From the NCBI GenBank assembly GCA_021734325.1, contig JAIPJF010000011.1:1-64000 (forward strand): 64,000 nt of DNA. The letters are read 5' to 3'. Under the pieces are notes generated by a model. It ran no database searches and was not told the origin of the DNA. It was given only the letters and a program-made list of their open reading frames with translations. Shown here piece by piece: positions 8,771 through 16,892 of the stretch; within the stretch, counting starts at the first letter, position 1, and every line of letters begins with the position of its first letter. Made by a program: the position numbers and the translations under genes. Source of the DNA: Fidelibacterota bacterium. Its GTDB lineage: Bacteria > Fidelibacterota > UBA8477 > JABMPR01.

Positions 8771-9167
8771 CGGGGACACCATTTTTTGTATAGTAATACC
8801 AGTACCCCATAAAAATCAGTCCCATGAGGATCAGTCCTGCCACGATGGGAATAATGACCTTGATCTCAGAATCCATCGTGACCATGGCTATGAAAGCCCA
8901 CATGTAGAATGATATTCCAAAGGCTTTTGACTCTGCCTTTTGTTTAATGGACTCGCTTAATTCATCGTCGGCCGGCAACCCCAGTTTCTCGTTTTTCAGC
9001 CGACGGCGGATAACCGGAATGACCAGCAATACCATCAGTATCACGAATCCGGCTGTACCCAGTTCAACCAGAGTTAAGCTTGCCTGGCTGGAATACACCC
9101 ACATTCCCGCAAAAAAGATCACTGTTCCTGCCAACATGGTGATCGTCAGTGTTTTGGTCTTGCTCAT
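8754..9167 (-). CDS. Four-helix membrane protein paired with XRE regulator
   Basis: The 137 residues form two pairs of membrane helices (about 7-26, 31-53, 84-102 and 104-127) separated by a charged cytoplasmic loop ([21 protein letters not shown]). The loop and layout resemble DUF2178-type proteins that commonly sit beside a small XRE regulator, as this one does with an overlap of about 17 bp. Function is unknown. The ATG at 9167 has GGAGGG upstream. Confidence 0.7.
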   Translation of the reverse strand: MSKTKTLTITMLAGTVIFFAGMWVYSSQASLTLVELGTAGFVILMVLLVIPVIRRRLKNEKLGLPADDELSESIKQKAESKAFGISFYMWAFIAMVTMDSEIKVIIPIVAGLILMGLIFMGYWYYYTKNGVPDENPN

Positions 9168-9196
9168 GATAGTTTCCCTCCAATGTTTGATTAATA

Positions 9197-9209
9197 TAAC
9201 ATTATGTTA
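9197..9209. promoter_or_regulatory. Perfect 13-bp palindrome, candidate XRE operator
   Basis: TAACATTATGTTA is an exact inverted repeat about 30 bp upstream of the membrane-protein start, in an AT-rich stretch. Size and symmetry suit a small XRE dimer. The downstream XRE gene is the natural candidate to bind it. Confidence 0.4.
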
Positions 9210-9319
9210 GATATATACAACACACTATTTTTTGCATTTCTATGGTCAAAGAGGCTGGAAATGTGTACTCTATCAGCGGTTTAAATTAGGAAGTGGCGGT
9301 CGTAAGGAATGTACGCATC

Positions 9320-9775
9320 ATGATAGCTGTGATTCAGCGGGTGAGTTCAGGTGAGGTAAAGATCGAGGGCCGATCGCGGGGCAAGATCGGTCAGGGTCTG
9401 GTTATACTCCTCGGTGTTGCTGATGATGATGGAATCCGTGATGCCGATTGGTTGGTGGAAAAGATCGTCGGACTGCGTGTTTTTGAGGACAGTCAAAACA
9501 AAATGAACCTCTCCCTCCAGGATGTCGGTGGCAGCGCCCTGGTCATATCACAGTTCACCCTCCTCGCCGACTACAAGCGGGGACGTCGGCCGGGATTCAC
9601 TGGAGCAGCCAGACCGGAGAAAGCCATTCCCCTATATGAATACTTCATGGATCAGCTCTGGAGAAAGGATATCCAGGTTGAAAAGGGTGAGTTCGGTGCT
9701 GACATGCAGGTGCATATCATGAATGAAGGTCCGGTTACCTTGGTACTGGATAGCACGGTCAAGTTTCCCAGATAG
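9320..9775 (+). CDS. dtd: D-aminoacyl-tRNA deacylase
   Basis: Hydrolyses D-amino acids from mischarged tRNA in the cytoplasm. I chose the ATG at 9320 (MIAVIQRVSSGEV), which gives 151 residues and the family N-terminus; the longer track start adds nine unrelated residues. Diagnostic motifs are SQFTLLADYKRGRRP, where the SQFTL strand lines the active site, and NEGPVTL near the C-terminus, the Gly-cisPro motif that reads chirality. It stands alone on the plus strand; its stop lies only 4 bp from the first 202-bp repeat, whose first hairpin may serve as its terminator. Confidence 0.95.
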   Translation: MIAVIQRVSSGEVKIEGRSRGKIGQGLVILLGVADDDGIRDADWLVEKIVGLRVFEDSQNKMNLSLQDVGGSALVISQFTLLADYKRGRRPGFTGAARPEKAIPLYEYFMDQLWRKDIQVEKGEFGADMQVHIMNEGPVTLVLDSTVKFPR

Positions 9776-9778
9776 GTT

Positions 9779-9980
9779 TTTCTCACGCCCCGCTGGGGCG
9801 TATTTTTCAGGATAGTTCTGTGGTTTAAACATTCGCGCTACGCTGTAGCGCAGAGAGGTGCTCTCGGTAAAGACTTCTGTGTATTTTCAAGCTGCGACGT
9901 ACTCTGGACTCCGAAGGAGTCCAACACCTCGAACACCAGAAATCACCTTGATCATAACTCTACAGCGTAGCGTGATAAAA
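9779..9980. repeat. 202-bp hairpin-rich direct repeat, left copy
   Basis: This copy matches 10521-10722 at all but four positions. Hairpins in order are ACGCCCC-GCT-GGGGCGT followed by TATTTTTC, which looks like a terminator; GCGCTAC-GCT-GTAGCGC; GGACTCC-GAA-GGAGTCC; and a final CTACAGCGTAGCG that is the reverse complement of part of the second hairpin. The gap between copies is filled by the transposase gene. Confidence 0.93.
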
Positions 9981-9984
9981 AGGT

Positions 9985-10437
9985 CTAGTCTTCCAAGTAT
10001 TTCTGAGCATAGTCAATACCATATTGCTTCAAATACTTGAGGTACTCATTCATGTATGTAACTTTTTTGTGATGTTCTTTTTGATTGGCTATATATTGAA
10101 CAACACGATCAACGCTATGGTGATCGCATGAGAAAGCGCCAAAGCCAATTTGCCACCTGAATCGACCACGCGTTAGATGTCTCTCGTTGATCATACGGGA
10201 AGATTCTGATTTTATTTCTCTCATCAGGTCTGACAATGACTTCGACGGATTTTGCGCTAGGAGCAAGTGTATATGATCTGATATCCCATTGATCCTGATC
10301 GGTATATGCCCCTGGTTTTTTATTATTGCCCCTATATATCCATACAGTTCATCCTCTAACTCAGTTTTAATTTTTGGATAGCCTCTTTTGGTACGGATTA
10401 CAACATGAACGTACAGGCGTGTATACGTATTCGCCAT
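9985..10437 (-). CDS. IS200/REP-associated Y1 (HUH) transposase
   Basis: The 150-residue protein has the full TnpA core: the N-terminal strand LYVHVVIRTKRGYP, the HUH motif as H55-I-H57 (SDHIHLLL), the WQIGFGAFS segment and the catalytic tyrosine Y115 in QYIANQKEHH. Such enzymes cut and join single-stranded DNA at hairpins. No TnpB partner is present, as in IS200 and in REP-associated (RAYT) genes. The start at 10437 has GGGAG upstream. It is flanked on both sides by nearly identical 202-bp palindrome-rich repeats, 4 bp beyond its stop and about 80 bp before its start. All key residues are intact, so it may be active. Confidence 0.93.
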   Translation of the reverse strand: MANTYTRLYVHVVIRTKRGYPKIKTELEDELYGYIGAIIKNQGHIPIRINGISDHIHLLLAQNPSKSLSDLMREIKSESSRMINERHLTRGRFRWQIGFGAFSCDHHSVDRVVQYIANQKEHHKKVTYMNEYLKYLKQYGIDYAQKYLED

Positions 10438-10520
10438 TATAAACTCCCGGTTGATTGGTTTCTGTGAATTGTTATTTCAGATCTGGAAAGATAGTCTGCA
10501 ACCACTTTCAGCAAAAAGCA

Positions 10521-10722
10521 TTTCTCATGCCCCGCTGGGGCGTATTTTTCAGGATAGTTCTGTGGTTTAAACATTCGTGCTACGCTGTAGCGCAGAGAGG
10601 TGCTCTCGGTAAAGACTTCTGTGTATTTTCAAGCTGCGACGTACTCTGGACTCCGAAGGAGTCCAACACCTCGAACACCAGAAATCACCTTGATCATAAC
10701 GCTACAGCGTGGCGTGATAAAA
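10521..10722. repeat. 202-bp hairpin-rich direct repeat, right copy
   Basis: Same orientation as the copy at 9779, offset exactly 742 bp. Four substitutions distinguish it: C to T in the first hairpin, C to T in the second (giving a G-T wobble), T to G before the last hairpin, and A to G within it. The track frame at 10455-10757 crosses this repeat and is not a gene. Confidence 0.93.
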
Positions 10723-10799
10723 CATTTCTTGCCAAAACTCCTGCATATGCTTATTGATTTTTATATTTAACTTGCCCCCAGCAATGAGAAGGGATCGCC

Positions 10800-11630
10800 A
10801 TGTCACAGATAGGTAGGATGAATACCCTGCGAGTTATGCGGGAGGTCGAGTTTGGTGTTTATCTGGACGGCGAAGAGCTTGGTGACATCCTTCTGCCCAA
10901 ACGCCAGGTTCCCCAGGGGACCAAGGTCAATGACCTGGTCGAGGTCTTTCTCTATTTCGATTCCAGCGATCTTATCATCGCCTCCACCAAAAAGCCCCAT
11001 GCCCAGATTGATGAGTTTGCCAATCTACGGGTCGTGGAAAATAATAAGATGGGCGCTTTTATGGATTGGGGACTGCCCAAGGATCTCCTGGTCCCATTCC
11101 GGGAACAACGACACAAGATGATGCAAAACCAGAAATACATTGTTCGCATCTATCTGGACAAGGTCAGTAATCGCATTGTGGCCAGCACCAAACTGGACAA
11201 GTTCCTGAGCCAGGCAAAACCGCCCTATAAATCAGGGGATAAGGTGGATCTGTTCATCACCATGCAGACCGATCTGGGATATAAGTGTATTGTTGATGAA
11301 AAATTTTGGGGCCTGCTTTATAAGGACCAGGTCTTCAAAGCCCTTGAACAGGGTCAGAGTCTAAAAGGCTTTATCCGGCAGATCCGACCGGATGGGAAGA
11401 TTGATCTCAGCATCAATGATCCGGAGAATCTTAATCTGGACCAGGCGAGTCAGAAGATTCTGGATGTACTCAAAGCCAATAAGGGCTTTCTGCCCATGAC
11501 GGACAAAACCCGTCCTGAAGTAATCTATGAAAAATTCGGGATCAGCAAGAAGATCTTTAAACGCTCTCTGGGTGGGCTTTACAAAAAACGACTGGTCAAA
11601 TTGGAGTCAAAAGGAATCCGCCTGCTTTAG
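10800..11630 (+). CDS. CvfB-like S1-domain RNA-binding protein
   Basis: The 276 residues match the CvfB/YitL architecture: three S1-like OB folds (about 5-60, 70-135 and 140-205) with phrases such as GVYLDGEELGDILLPKRQVP, GAFMDWGLPKDLLVPF and LGYKCIVDEKFWGLLY, then a winged-helix C-terminus (FLPMTDKTRPEVIYEKFGISK). In Gram-positive bacteria the family affects virulence gene expression through RNA; in this lineage the role is unknown. It acts in the cytoplasm. It is monocistronic, downstream of the repeat/transposase unit. Confidence 0.9.
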   Translation: MSQIGRMNTLRVMREVEFGVYLDGEELGDILLPKRQVPQGTKVNDLVEVFLYFDSSDLIIASTKKPHAQIDEFANLRVVENNKMGAFMDWGLPKDLLVPFREQRHKMMQNQKYIVRIYLDKVSNRIVASTKLDKFLSQAKPPYKSGDKVDLFITMQTDLGYKCIVDEKFWGLLYKDQVFKALEQGQSLKGFIRQIRPDGKIDLSINDPENLNLDQASQKILDVLKANKGFLPMTDKTRPEVIYEKFGISKKIFKRSLGGLYKKRLVKLESKGIRLL

Positions 11631-11931
11631 GTCACAACCTTCACCAATATATTTCAATCTTAAAACAGCTCCTGGTTGTAATGCTTTTGGGAGATAATAT
11701 TTCAAAGATCCTTCGCCCCAATTTTGGCGAGGTGAAGTGTCCCCCTTCTTTCATATAGATCCTTGATTGTCATTCTGAGCAGAAGCGAAGAATCTCAATT
11801 CGTTTTTATAATCGCTTCATGTAGTTGAGGGGGGATTTTTTTGGGGTCCTTTGCTCCAATCCTGTCGGGACTCCGGGATTACGTGTTGATCACAAAATCT
11901 TGGTTTTGGATCTAGTGCTCACGATTTGAAC
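11631..11931. other. Intergenic region with dispersed repeats
   Basis: About 300 bp between convergent genes. It holds a GCGAAGAATCTC repeat at 11769-11798 and, near 11845-11880, a degenerate relative of the hairpin repeat (TCCTTTGCTCC...CGGGACTCCGGGATT). No gene or strong terminator is seen. Confidence 0.5.
11769..11798 (+). repeat. Dispersed repeat, GCGAAGAATCTC family
   Basis: The core reads TCATTCTGAGCAG, then AAGCGAAGAATCTCAA. It is nearly identical to the copy at 15769 except that the latter has about 19 extra bases inserted that form a hairpin. Confidence 0.7.
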
Positions 11932-12531
11932 CTAGTCCAGCTTTCTGCCAATCCTTTTTATTTCTTCCAGAATAGCCTGTAAAAGCTCACTGTCACTTTT
12001 TACCTGGCCATCTGTCGGATGGGCGGGATGGTATCCGCTCCGGGTGGTTTTAACCTTGGCTCTCAAATTCGCATACAGATCATCATATTCAATGAGGCCT
12101 TCCAGCTTGCCCTCATACATGCCGGTCTGGGTTCCCTGTCCCGCAGTCTGTACCAGGAGGGTCCCAATGCCCAGCCAGCGCTCATAAAGTGACCGGCTCA
12201 GCGTAAAATCAGTGATGGCTGAGTAGGGAATACTGACGCTTTGCTTCGTAAGAATGCCCTTCTGGATGACCACCCGCTCTTCTTCAATGGAATATTTCAA
12301 ATTGGTGATCCACAGATAGGTCAAACCAGGAGTCAATATCCAGAATATAAACAGAGCCCCGACGACCCAGGGCCAGACATACAGGATGAATTCAGTGTTG
12401 GTCACATCAGGATCAAGAACAACAACCAGAAGTTGAATGATCAGGGTAGTAAGAATGACCGACAGAGAAATGGTGATAAAGGTATAGATATTCCGTTTCA
12501 TCAATCTGCTGATATCCGGTTTTAGATCCAT
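11932..12531 (-). CDS. PH-like (bPH2/YdbS-type) membrane protein
   Basis: The 199 residues start with two membrane helices (about 15-40 and 50-72), then a bacterial PH-like domain with the typical strand YSIEEERVVIQKGILTKQSVSIPYSAITD and LYERWLGIGTLLVQTAGQ. This is the core seen in YdbS/YdbT (DUF304) proteins. It ends in a charged amphipathic helix. Function in the family is poorly known; envelope-stress and bacteriocin-resistance roles have been reported for YdbST. It lies 33 bp downstream of the HD-GYP gene on the same strand and could share its transcript. Confidence 0.8.
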   Translation of the reverse strand: MDLKPDISRLMKRNIYTFITISLSVILTTLIIQLLVVVLDPDVTNTEFILYVWPWVVGALFIFWILTPGLTYLWITNLKYSIEEERVVIQKGILTKQSVSIPYSAITDFTLSRSLYERWLGIGTLLVQTAGQGTQTGMYEGKLEGLIEYDDLYANLRAKVKTTRSGYHPAHPTDGQVKSDSELLQAILEEIKRIGRKLD

Positions 12532-12564
12532 GATAAATACTCCTCTACAAAAATAATTTCCCCG

Positions 12565-14268
12565 CTATTGCTCCAATACTTTCGGCTTAATTTCCAGATA
12601 TTTCTGAATGTCTACCTCGTCAATATATTTTGGGTCCAAATATTCATCTGCGTATTCCTGAAAGACTTTTTCTTTCAAAAAGACATCAAAGAGATCGGCG
12701 TCGATATGATGATCCTGCTTGAAGAAACCCATGATCCGCATGGCCTCAGACAGGGTCTTCCCTTTTTTGTACGGCCGGTCACTCGCTGTAAGGGCTTCAA
12801 AGATATCGGCGATACCCATGATCCTGGCCTGAATGGACATATCCTCCTTCTTCAAACCCCGGGGATAACCTGTACCTATCATGGTCTCATGATGGCCGCC
12901 GGCAAATTCAGGCACGCGTTTGAGATGTTTTGGAAAGGGCAGTTTTTCTAGCATGTCAATGGTGACCACAATATGATCATTGATCTTATCCCGTTCAGCG
13001 TTTGATAGCGTACCGCGGGAAATATTCAAGTTCATGACCCAGTCCTCACTGAGAACATTCTGCTCCTCGCCATTCAACATAATCCGCTGATTGGCAATTT
13101 CTCTGACCCGCTCTTTTTTATCATCAGCCATAAACTCACCACCGGTATTACATTCATTCAGAAACAATCTATCGCTTTCCAGCTGGATCAGCGTAGCATC
13201 GTAGTTGTCTTTTAGTTGTTTCAGTTCTCCTGCAGCCTCCGTTTTCGCGATTGCTCTCAAATATTTGATTTCTGCATCACGATTAAGAATCTCAAAGCGG
13301 GCATTGAGTTCGTTGACACGATCGTAGATGGTTTCCAGCTTGGTGGCCTTGTCAACCACATATTCCGGCGTGGTGATCTTCCCCACGTCATGGAGCCAGG
13401 CTGCGATCCGAAGTTCATCCATGTCTTCCTGTGAAAACTGGACGTCAGCAAAGGGACCTTCTTTGATCCTGTTGACCTTTTCCGCCAGCAGAATGGCCAG
13501 AGCCGGGACTCTGGAACAGTGTCCACCGGTATAGGGAGATTTCTCATCAATAGCATCAGCAATCAATTGGATGAATGATTCCAGAAGGTTCTCCAGGCCT
13601 TCGATAAGGCGTACATTGGTAATAGCCACCGCCGCCTGACTGGCCAGGGATTCTATCAGTTTCTGCATATCCTCGGAGAATGAAACGATCTCTCCCGATT
13701 CAGGATCGGTTGCATTGATGAGCTGGAGAACCCCGATGATATCGTGCTCATGATTTTGCATGGCAATGGTCAGAAATGATTTTGATCGATAATTAAATCG
13801 CTGATCAAAGCCTTTGGCTCCGGAAAAATCGAATTGATCGTTTTCATAGGCATCCGGTATGTTCAATGTCTTACCGGTAAGACCGACATAGGCTGACACA
13901 TTTGCGTGGTTGGGTTTGCCCTCCGGAGTATAAAGCTTGACTGGATATATATGTTCAGGGATCGGGGTTTCACTGATCCCACCCATATCTGTACCCATGC
14001 TCTTGTTCTTCATAATTTCAAAGCCAAGACGTCCATCTTCCGTCATCATATACAGGGTCCCACCGTCTGAATTGGTGATGCGCATCCCTTCTTCAATGAT
14101 CAGGTTCAGCAGGGTTGGCAGATGGCGTTCCTTTGAGAGCTGGTATCCGATCTCTGCCAGTTTGTCGATCTGAATCTCACATTGCTGGATATAATCCAGT
14201 ACACCAGGATCGACCTTGGCCAGATAGTTTTTGATCTCAGAACGATTTATATATGCTTTTGTACTCAT
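12565..14268 (-). CDS. GAF and HD-GYP domain phosphodiesterase
   Basis: The 567-residue protein has a GAF sensor domain (about 35-220; SDGGTLYMM, IGVLQLINA) and an HD-GYP domain (about 235-550). Metal ligands are visible: H250, the HD pair 293-294 in HDVGK, H432, H459-H460 and the signature GTGYP at 465-469. This predicts hydrolysis of cyclic di-GMP (or a related cyclic dinucleotide) in the cytoplasm. Between HDVGKITTPEYV and the next helix there is an extra helical stretch of about 100 residues (about 310-410), longer than in standard HD-GYP proteins, though seen in some GAF-HD-GYP relatives. No membrane segment or receiver domain. Confidence 0.92.
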   Translation of the reverse strand: MSTKAYINRSEIKNYLAKVDPGVLDYIQQCEIQIDKLAEIGYQLSKERHLPTLLNLIIEEGMRITNSDGGTLYMMTEDGRLGFEIMKNKSMGTDMGGISETPIPEHIYPVKLYTPEGKPNHANVSAYVGLTGKTLNIPDAYENDQFDFSGAKGFDQRFNYRSKSFLTIAMQNHEHDIIGVLQLINATDPESGEIVSFSEDMQKLIESLASQAAVAITNVRLIEGLENLLESFIQLIADAIDEKSPYTGGHCSRVPALAILLAEKVNRIKEGPFADVQFSQEDMDELRIAAWLHDVGKITTPEYVVDKATKLETIYDRVNELNARFEILNRDAEIKYLRAIAKTEAAGELKQLKDNYDATLIQLESDRLFLNECNTGGEFMADDKKERVREIANQRIMLNGEEQNVLSEDWVMNLNISRGTLSNAERDKINDHIVVTIDMLEKLPFPKHLKRVPEFAGGHHETMIGTGYPRGLKKEDMSIQARIMGIADIFEALTASDRPYKKGKTLSEAMRIMGFFKQDHHIDADLFDVFLKEKVFQEYADEYLDPKYIDEVDIQKYLEIKPKVLEQ

Positions 14269-14427
14269 CTAGTTTCTCCGGGTTATTAAACGTCCATAAA
14301 GAGTCTTAAAATAAGCGCGACAATAAAGGATAGGTTGATTTTTTCTAGGCCGGAGACAAGAAAACGTCAGTGTCTTGTGCGATGAATCATATTAAATTCA
14401 ATCAATTCTATTCGAAAAGGAGTTCCC

Positions 14428-15744
14428 ATGAAGAAGACCCTCGTGCTGGACACCAATGTTATTCTCCATGACAGTGATTGCATCTATCACTTTGAGGATA
14501 ATGATATCGTTCTTCCCATGGCCGTGCTGGAAGAGCTGGACCATTTCAAAAAAGGCAATGATGTGCTCAATTATCACGCCAGGTCCTTTGTGAGGATCAT
14601 TGATGAACTTTCAACAGAGAAGATGTTCGAAAGCGGTGTAAAACTGGGCACCAAGCAGGGCATCTTCAGGGTGGAACTCAATTCGACCAGTGAGGATCTG
14701 GCCGGAGTTTTTACCGAAGATATAACGGATCACCGAATCCTGTATACGGCTTACGAGTTGTCCAAGACCGAAAAGCAGCGGGTGGTGCTGATAAGCAAGG
14801 ACGTGAATCTGCGTCTGAAGGCCAAGGCTGTAGGACTGGAGGCTCAGGACTATTTTACCGACAAAGTGGCCAGTGTTGATGAATTGTATACTGGAAAGTC
14901 TACCGTTGAGCATATGGATTCTGAACTGATCGACACGCTGTATAAGAGTCCATACGAAATACCTTTCGATGATGCCAAGCTTGAGCCCAGCCCGGCCCCC
15001 TGGCATCATTACATCCTGAAGAATGAGACCAAGTCTGCCCTGGCTGTTTTCAACCCCAATCTGGACCTGATCCAGCGTCTTGATAAACGGACCGCCCACG
15101 GTATTTCACCGCGCAATGCCGAACAGCTTTTTGCGCTGGACATTCTGACCAACGATGACATTCCCCTGGTTTCCATTACCGGCAAGGCCGGGACGGGGAA
15201 GACCCTCCTGGCTCTGGCAGCGGCCATGGAAAAACGACGTTCTTATCGTCAGATATTTATTGCCCGCCCCATTGTCCCCTTGAGCAATAAGGATATTGGT
15301 TATCTGCCTGGTGATATAAAATCCAAGATCGATCCCTATCTGCAACCGCTCTGGGATAATTTAAAGGTGATTCAGAATCAATATTTAAACAACGATTCGG
15401 CGGAATTCGAAAAGATCAATCGTCTTGTGGATGAAGAGAAGATCGTGATAGCTCCTCTCACTTATATCCGCGGACGCAGTCTGCAGAAGATCTTCTTCAT
15501 CGTTGACGAGGCCCAGAACCTGACACCCCATGAGATGAAGACCATCATCACCCGGGCAGGGGAAGGCACCAAGGTTGTATTTACCGGTGACATCTTCCAG
15601 ATCGATCATCCCTTTCTGGATAGTCAATCCAATGGTTTATCCTATTTGATCGATCGCTTTAAGGGACAACGTCTGTATGCCCACATGAATCTAGAAAAGG
15701 GAGAACGCTCAGCGCTGGCAGAACTGGCTTCGAATCTACTTTAA
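14428..15744 (+). CDS. PIN domain-PhoH ATPase fusion (PhoH2/YlaK type)
   Basis: The 438 residues combine an N-terminal PIN ribonuclease-like domain (about 3-150) with a PhoH P-loop ATPase (about 225-438). PIN acidic positions are visible as D8 in LDTNVILHD, E35/E36 and D125 in ISKDVNLR. The ATPase shows Walker A GKAGTGKTLL (from 252) and Walker B FFIVDEAQNLTPHE. PhoH2 proteins act as RNA helicase/ribonucleases. The ATG has AAAAGGAG just upstream. It is monocistronic and diverges from the HD-GYP gene across a 159-bp spacer that must hold both promoters. Confidence 0.94.
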   Translation: MKKTLVLDTNVILHDSDCIYHFEDNDIVLPMAVLEELDHFKKGNDVLNYHARSFVRIIDELSTEKMFESGVKLGTKQGIFRVELNSTSEDLAGVFTEDITDHRILYTAYELSKTEKQRVVLISKDVNLRLKAKAVGLEAQDYFTDKVASVDELYTGKSTVEHMDSELIDTLYKSPYEIPFDDAKLEPSPAPWHHYILKNETKSALAVFNPNLDLIQRLDKRTAHGISPRNAEQLFALDILTNDDIPLVSITGKAGTGKTLLALAAAMEKRRSYRQIFIARPIVPLSNKDIGYLPGDIKSKIDPYLQPLWDNLKVIQNQYLNNDSAEFEKINRLVDEEKIVIAPLTYIRGRSLQKIFFIVDEAQNLTPHEMKTIITRAGEGTKVVFTGDIFQIDHPFLDSQSNGLSYLIDRFKGQRLYAHMNLEKGERSALAELASNLL

Positions 15745-15768
15745 TTGTGATTTCCCATATCATCATGG

Positions 15769-15817
15769 GTCATTCTGAGCAGATCCTGCAAAATGCAGGG
15801 GGAGCGAAGAATCTCAA
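15769..15817 (+). repeat. Dispersed repeat, GCGAAGAATCTC family, with inserted hairpin
   Basis: Same core as 11769-11798, but with an insertion containing CCTGCA-AAA-TGCAGG, a perfect 6-bp hairpin, between GAGCAG and AGCGAAG. Confidence 0.7.
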
Positions 15818-15849
15818 ATTTCTGCCTTTGCACAGGTAATAATGATACC

Positions 15850-15900
15850 AATGTCTGAGATCCTTTGTCCTGACATAGCTGTCAGGACTCGAGGATGACC
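15850..15900. repeat. Dispersed hairpin repeat, copy 2
   Basis: Begins CAATGTCTGAGATCC like copy 1 and carries the central hairpin CCTGACA-TAGC-TGTCAGG at 15869-15886. Relative to copy 1 (CCCGACA...TGTCGGG), the third base pair changed from C-G to T-A on both arms. Confidence 0.65.
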
Positions 15901-15937
15901 CGGTTATTATTTCATGTTCACTAAAATTCGATAATTT

Positions 15938-16456
15938 CTAGAACAAGCTCGGTGTAAACTTCTGCTGCTCGAGTTCCAGCAGTTTGTGTTTGATATCCAA
16001 ACCGCCTGTGTATCCCCCCAGCGAACCGTCTGCAGCAATAACCCGATGACAGGGAATGATAATGGGAATCGGGTTCTGTCCGTTCGCGGCACCTACGGCC
16101 CGCATAGCGCCAGGATTATCCAATCTTTCAGCAAGCTCCCCGTATGAAACGGTCCTGCCATAGGGGATCTTGAGCAATTCATCCCAGACTGATTTCTGGA
16201 ATGCAGTTCCCTGCATGATAAGGGGGAGATCAAAATCAGTTCTCTGATTTGCAAAATATTCATTCAGCTGGCTGATGACTTCTGAGAATGCCGGTTTGGA
16301 TGCCTGAAGATCAGCAGCAGGATAGACCGATCTCAGATAGCTGAATAATGATTCTTTTGCGTTAGCCCCAAGACTTAACGCACATAAGTATCTGTTGTTT
16401 TCAGCCAGATAAAGGCGACCCACTGGTGAATCAGTGGCTGTATATCTAAGGACCAT
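15938..16456 (-). CDS. ogt: Methylated-DNA--protein-cysteine methyltransferase
   Basis: Repairs O6-methylguanine by suicidal transfer of the methyl group to a cysteine. The 172-residue protein has the ribonuclease-like N-domain and the C-domain with helix-turn-helix (YGELAERLDNPGAMRAVG) and the active site IPCHRVI, with C136 as acceptor, followed by GGYTGGL. The ATG directly abuts the stop of arsC, so the two are co-translated. No Ada-type N-terminal domain is present. Confidence 0.95.
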   Translation of the reverse strand: MVLRYTATDSPVGRLYLAENNRYLCALSLGANAKESLFSYLRSVYPAADLQASKPAFSEVISQLNEYFANQRTDFDLPLIMQGTAFQKSVWDELLKIPYGRTVSYGELAERLDNPGAMRAVGAANGQNPIPIIIPCHRVIAADGSLGGYTGGLDIKHKLLELEQQKFTPSLF

Positions 16457-16876
16457 CTAGTCCCTGGCGGTGGCCAGAAAGGTTTCGATGCGTTTTTTTA
16501 ATTCATCACGGGTGCGCTGATAGTCCGGGATTCTGGTTTCATCGATGTTCCACCCGTGAAAGGGATCCTTGATACTCCAGTGAATGCGCTGGACCTTACC
16601 GGGAAATGTGGGGCAGGTTTGAGCAGCATGATCACAAACAGTGATGACGGTATCAATTCCTGCATCCAGATAATCATCGACATGGTCGGAAGTCTGGTTG
16701 CGAATATCTATTCCTATCTCATCCATGACCAGAATGGACATGGGATGAACCTGGCTCGGTTCAACGCCGGCAGAGTACACCTCATAGCTATCCCCGGCAA
16801 GCTGTCTCATCAGTCCTTCGGCCATTTGAGATCGGCATGAGTTACCCGTGCATAGAAAAAGCACTTTTCTTTTCAA
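16457..16876 (-). CDS. arsC: Arsenate reductase, thioredoxin-coupled type
   Basis: The 139-residue protein has a low-molecular-weight phosphatase fold with the P-loop CTGNSCRSQMAEG (C9, C14) and the redox pair C81/C88 in CDHAAQTCPTF, which separates ArsC from plain tyrosine phosphatases. It reduces arsenate to arsenite using thioredoxin. No arsenite pump or ArsR regulator is in sight; its partner here is the DNA repair gene ogt, immediately downstream with no gap. Confidence 0.92.
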   Translation of the reverse strand: MKRKVLFLCTGNSCRSQMAEGLMRQLAGDSYEVYSAGVEPSQVHPMSILVMDEIGIDIRNQTSDHVDDYLDAGIDTVITVCDHAAQTCPTFPGKVQRIHWSIKDPFHGWNIDETRIPDYQRTRDELKKRIETFLATARD

Positions 16877-16892
16877 GAATGATCCTTCTTTA

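Noticed and set aside
9779-10722. CRISPR array
   Set aside because: Only two repeats, each 202 bp, with a transposase gene between them; no short regular spacers.
10455-10757. 100-residue plus-strand frame
   Set aside because: Consists mostly of the right 202-bp repeat.
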